A stretch of 64,000 nt of DNA, taken from Anopheles merus. Taxonomy: Eukaryota; Arthropoda; Insecta; Diptera; Culicidae. The translations under genes and the position numbers were made by a program. This document shows positions 60,598 to 64,000 of the stretch, piece after piece (position 1 is the first letter of the stretch; the number at the start of each line of letters is the position of its first letter). The stretch covers positions 16,179,141 through 16,243,140 of the forward strand of contig NC_054083.1 of assembly GCF_017562075.2 (NCBI RefSeq), in the 5' to 3' direction. The notes beneath the pieces are model-generated. The model worked only from the letters and a program-made list of their open reading frames with translations. It was not told the DNA's origin and made no database searches.

Positions 60598-60611
60598 GGT
60601 TATGGGCCCAG
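60598..60611 (+). other. Primer-binding site, half of initiator tRNA-Met
   Basis: GGTTATGGGCCCAG is the complement of the anticodon arm of eukaryotic initiator tRNA-Met (CTGGGCCCATAACC, anticodon CAT). Drosophila copia and 1731 prime from the cleaved 5' half of this tRNA, so the match identifies both the element class and the LTR boundary. Confidence 0.85.
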
Positions 60612-60672
60612 ACTCGAAAATTGATTAAAGATCCAGAATATCGAAGACTTGAATCTAGAAAGTTTAGTGAAA

Positions 60673-62178
60673 ATGGCGCTTCCTAGCTCAAGCAATTCCT
60701 CGTCAAGTTTCGTCGGTTCGACAAGTATTCCCTCCATTGAACGTCTGCTCGGTCGGGAAAATTGGACATCCTGGAAGTTTGCTGCTAAAACGTTTCTACA
60801 ACTCGAAGGACTTTGGGAAGTAGTAAAACCTGTGAAAAAAGAGGATGGAACTTTCGAAACGGTGGACGAAAAAAAGGATTTGCAAGCCAGATTGAAGCTC
60901 ATCCTTTTACTCGACCCAACAATTTATGTCCATATTGAAGACGCGGAATCGGCTCGATCTGCTTGGGACAAATTGGAAATGGCGTTTGAGGATAAAGGGC
61001 TTTCTAGGCAAATCGGCTTGCTTCACAAGCTGATTAAGTCTGATTTGGATACATGTGGCTCAATGAATTCATACGTGAATCAGGTAATATCCACGGCAAA
61101 CCAACTAAATGCCATTGGTTTCAAATTGCCCGACTTGTGGGTAGGAATGATTCTTTTGGCTGGTTTACCGGAAGAGTATCGACCGATGATTTTGGCTATG
61201 GAGAATTCTGGTGTTGCAATCACAGGCGACTATGTGAAGACAAAACTTCTTCAAGAGAGGCCGTTGCTACGTAACGAAAATGTTCAAGCGTTAGCCACTA
61301 ACAAACGTCGTGAAGTTTTCAAGCCAAAACAGAAGCCTTCTTCGTCGAAAGGTCCGCAATGTAGGAAATGTGGCCGGTATGGTCATATTGCGAAATTCTG
61401 CAAGGATGATCGAAAAGGAGGAACAACGTTGTGTACGGTGCTATCGACATTTGGAAACAGTGAAGCTAACGAGTGGATTTTGGATTCGGCAGCGTATGCG
61501 CACATGACTAGCAACAAGGATTTATTGAGCAACCTGCAAAACGCAACAGGTAAAGTAGTTGCTGCTAACGGAGGAACTCTGGACATTGTCGCTCGTGGAA
61601 CTGCTATAATACAACCGAAATGCATGGAAGAGATTGTAACGATCAGCGATGTAAAGCTGATTCCAGGTTTAACATCGAATTTACTTTCGGTTAGCAGGAT
61701 GGTAGAAAAGGGATATACTGTTCAATTCAACACCAAAGGTTGCAAAGTATATAACCCTAGCGGCAAGTTGGTGCTTACTGGTATTCACAACAATAATCAG
61801 TTCAAGGTGGAACAGGTAGCGAACAACATGCAGGAGGCTCTGTCGTGTAACACAGCAGAAAGTTTCGAATTGTGGCATAAACGGATGGGGCATCTGGGTG
61901 CTGTGAATCTCAAGAAACTTGCTGGTGGTTTGGCAACTGGCATTACATTGAAAAATATGGACGGTGCGGATTGCAGAGTTTGCCCGTTAGGCAAACATTC
62001 GAAGTTACCGTTTCCGAAGAAAGGTTCTCGAGCTGAAAATGTCTTGGATTTGGTTCATTCGGACATTAATGGACCGATGGAACGCACTCGCTTGGTGGAC
62101 ATCGATACTACATCACGTTCATCGATGACAAGACGAGGCGTATATTCGTTTATTTCCTTAAGACGAAATCTGAAGTAG
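60673..62178 (+). CDS. Copia gag-protease-integrase (5' part, ends at a frameshift)
   Basis: ATG at 60673 sits in an AAAATGG context. The first 200 codons are a copia-type gag with the LLGRENWTSWKFAAKTFL segment common to this class. The zinc knuckle C-x2-C-x4-H-x4-C (CRKCGRYGHIAKFC) is at 61360-61401. The protease has WILDSAAYAHMT at about 61474; DSA in place of DSG also occurs in active elements such as Tnt1 (DTA), so this is not obviously a defect. The pre-integrase zinc finger (LWHKRMGHL ... CRVCPLGKH) and the first integrase Asp (VHSDINGP, 62062-62064) follow. Reading frame is lost at 62085-62091, and the stop at 62178 lies in out-of-frame sequence. Confidence 0.9.
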   Translation: MALPSSSNSSSSFVGSTSIPSIERLLGRENWTSWKFAAKTFLQLEGLWEVVKPVKKEDGTFETVDEKKDLQARLKLILLLDPTIYVHIEDAESARSAWDKLEMAFEDKGLSRQIGLLHKLIKSDLDTCGSMNSYVNQVISTANQLNAIGFKLPDLWVGMILLAGLPEEYRPMILAMENSGVAITGDYVKTKLLQERPLLRNENVQALATNKRREVFKPKQKPSSSKGPQCRKCGRYGHIAKFCKDDRKGGTTLCTVLSTFGNSEANEWILDSAAYAHMTSNKDLLSNLQNATGKVVAANGGTLDIVARGTAIIQPKCMEEIVTISDVKLIPGLTSNLLSVSRMVEKGYTVQFNTKGCKVYNPSGKLVLTGIHNNNQFKVEQVANNMQEALSCNTAESFELWHKRMGHLGAVNLKKLAGGLATGITLKNMDGADCRVCPLGKHSKLPFPKKGSRAENVLDLVHSDINGPMERTRLVDIDTTSRSSMTRRGVYSFISLRRNLK

Positions 62179-62430
62179 AAGTTTTCGAAGCCTTCAAGAG
62201 ATTCCACGCGATGGCGGAGCGTCAAAGCGGAAGGAAGCTTAAAACACTACGTACAGATAACGGTAAGGAATATATGAACAAATCCCTAACATCGTTCTTG
62301 CAGAAAGAGGGCATCCGCCATGAAACTTCGAACGGATACACACCACAGCAAAATGGACTGGCGGAACGTGCCAACAGAACTATTGTGGAAATGGCGCGGT
62401 GTTTACTGTTCGAAGGAAACATGACAAAGG
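62091..62430 (+). pseudogene. Copia integrase core, middle segment in a shifted frame
   Basis: After a one-base loss near 62085-62091 the integrase continues in the next frame: second catalytic Asp in RTDNGKEY (62256-62258) and the Glu in NGLAERANRT (62364-62366), giving a complete D-D-E set over two frames. This segment is left at a five-T run (62431-62435), where one T appears missing. Confidence 0.85.
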
Positions 62431-62434
62431 TTTT

Positions 62435-64000
62435 TGGGCGGAGGCGGTTTCAACAGCAGTTTATCTTATCAATCGTTCTCCTACACGTGGACACAATTTA
62501 ACTCCTGAAGAAGCGTGGAATGGAAGAAAACCTGATCTTTCACATCTGCGTGTGTTTGGAACGAAAGCGATGGTAATGATTCCGAAGGAGAAGCGACGTA
62601 AATGGGATCCGAAATCTCATGAGTGCGTTCTGACTGGCTTTGATGAAGAAACGAAAGGATATCGTCTGTACGACCATAAAAAGAAGCAAACGATCATTAG
62701 CCGCGAAGTAATTTTTTTAGATGAAGGTTGTTCATCGAACGTGACAGTTACAGCAATGCAAGAGCCAAGAAGAACATTCGTTAGACTGGACATCGAGGAA
62801 ACAACTTCAATCCAACCTGTGCAAATCCCGGTTCCCAATTTTGCACCCGATGCTGGATCAGACAGCACGTTGGAAGAAAATGATGCAGAAACGGATGGTG
62901 AACTCGATGAAAGTACGACAGATGACGAAAACAACACTAGTACAGAAACGATGGTACAATCTGAAGACGATTCGAGTGATTTTCTTGGGTTTTCCGGAAG
63001 CGATGTCGATGGCTTTGTAGCAGTTGCGTCTGGTATGTACAGTGGAACATATGCTGATCCTGTTTCACACCAAGAAGCACTCGCTAGGGATGATAGCAAA
63101 GAATGGGGGACTGCCATGCAGGAGGAGTATAACGCTCTGATGGAGAACAAAACCTGGACGCTAACTTCGCTCCCGAAAGGAAGACAAGCCATAAAATGCA
63201 AATGGGTGTATCGGACTAAATGCGATTCATCTGGAAATTTAACTCGATACAAGGCTCGTTTGGTTGTCAAAGGATTCTCACAGCGAAAGGGGGAAGATTA
63301 TGATGAAACGTACGCTCCCGTGGTACGGTATTGTTCGCTGCGATACCTTTTTGCCCTGGCTATCAAGCATGATCTGATGATAGATCAAATGGATGCAGTA
63401 ACAGCATTTCTGCAAGGAGATCTTGATGAAGATATTTACATGGAGCAACCACCTTGCTTCGTTGATGGACAGCGGAAAACGTTGGTATGTAAACTTAACA
63501 AAGCTATTTATGGTTTGAAGCAGGCGAGCCGAGTTTGGAACAACAAACTGGATGCAGCATTACAACGGTTCGGCCTGATACCAACTCAGTACGATCCTTG
63601 CGTGTATGTAGGTAGCGAAGGAGGTAAGATCATTATCGTTGCTATATACGTTGACGACATGATGATTTTTAGCAACGATGTGGCATGGAAAAAGCAGCTG
63701 AAGAAACATCTTTGTAGTTGTTTCCGTATGAAGGATTTAGGAGCAGCACAGCACTGCCTAGGTATAAGGATTCAACGGACAAAAGAAACCATCAAGTTGG
63801 ATCAAGAAATCTACATAGAATCTATTTTAAAGAGGTTCAATATGGATAAATGTAAACCAGTGGCAGTTCCAATGAACAACAGTGAGAAGCTGACCAAGGA
63901 AGAAAGTCCGAAGAGTAACAATGAAACTGCTGCGATGAAAGATGTGCCGTATCAAGAAGCCGTTGGGTGTTTGATGTATTTGGCACAAAGTACTCGACCA
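62435..64000 (+). CDS. Copia integrase C-terminus and reverse transcriptase (runs off window)
   Basis: Open with no stop from the T-run to the window end. It begins with the integrase tail (WAEAVSTAVYLINRSPTRG), then an acidic linker at about 62840-63000, then the RT: CKWVYRTK, RYKARLVVKGFSQ, DAVTAFLQGDLDEDIYM, IYGLKQASRVWN and the catalytic YVDDM at 63647-63661. The last residues (YQEAVGCLMYLAQSTRP) are the connection towards RNase H, which is outside. RT motifs are all intact. Confidence 0.92.

Larger units (their letters stand above)
60468..64000 (+). mobile_element. Copia-type LTR retrotransposon, 5' part
   Basis: Domain order is gag, protease, integrase, reverse transcriptase, which is the copia (Ty1/copia) order and not Ty3/gypsy. 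Visible parts: short 5' LTR (60468-60597), half-tRNA primer site (60598-60611), ATG at 60673, CCHC zinc knuckle, protease, HHCC and DDE integrase, then RT with YVDD. The element runs off the right edge before RNase H and the 3' LTR. Two single-base deletions break the integrase frame, so as read it is not autonomous, unless these are sequencing errors. Orientation is plus. Confidence 0.93.

Noticed and set aside
61474..61510. Copia protease with DSA instead of DSG as a disabling mutation
   Set aside because: A DTA variant occurs in Tnt1, an active copia-type element, so the substitution cannot be called a defect.

Overview
The window looks like mosquito DNA, very probably Anopheles (inference). 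Reasons: short GT-AG introns (about 65-130 bases in places), gene-sized introns elsewhere, Inr+DPE core promoters, a tRNA-derived SINE with the B box GGTTCAAACC and a GCCAAATAGAAGAAGAAG tail like the SINE200 class of Anopheles, and an insect-type copia retrotransposon primed by half of initiator tRNA-Met. Most of the sequence is intron or intergenic DNA; nearly all long open frames outside the genes below look like chance.

Minus strand, 41.2 kb down to 0.8 kb and beyond the left edge: one large extracellular-matrix gene. I rebuilt nine internal exons whose splice phases all fit when joined. In transcript order they are a 43-base mini-exon (41207-41249), a calcium-binding-type EGF (40558-40674), an unnamed Cys/Trp exon (21473-21640), a 949-base acidic low-complexity exon (19796-20744), a second EGF (18989-19107), and four exons (11374-11456, 9276-9394, 4899-5043, 787-976) that together make one laminin G domain. 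It belongs with the pikachurin/agrin/eyes shut class. The signal-peptide exon and the C-terminus were not found.

Plus strand, inside its 18.9-kb intron (21641-40557): three nested transcription units. Two are short-chain dehydrogenases of the SDR16C (RDH10/retinol dehydrogenase-like) type, SDR-1 at 23592-26143 and SDR-2 at 29200-30891. They share identical 3' exon sizes (73, 184, 126, 79), and each has a TCAGTT initiator with a perfectly spaced DPE. Between them sits cassette B (26599-27398), a third copy of the catalytic half that is intact but has no cofactor-binding exon of its own. It is phase-compatible with SDR-1 exon 1, so one N-terminal exon may serve two alternative catalytic halves. 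The third unit is a 200-residue secreted protein (32905-37479, three exons) that resembles a divergent DM4/12 domain.

Right edge: a copia-type LTR retrotransposon begins at about 60468 (short 5' LTR, PBS at 60598) and runs off the window. Its gag-pol frame is intact except for two single-base deletions in the integrase. Five tRNA-derived SINE copies and several microsatellites, including a roughly 265-bp CA tract before the copia element, lie elsewhere. The 41.3-60.4 kb stretch has no gene I can support.
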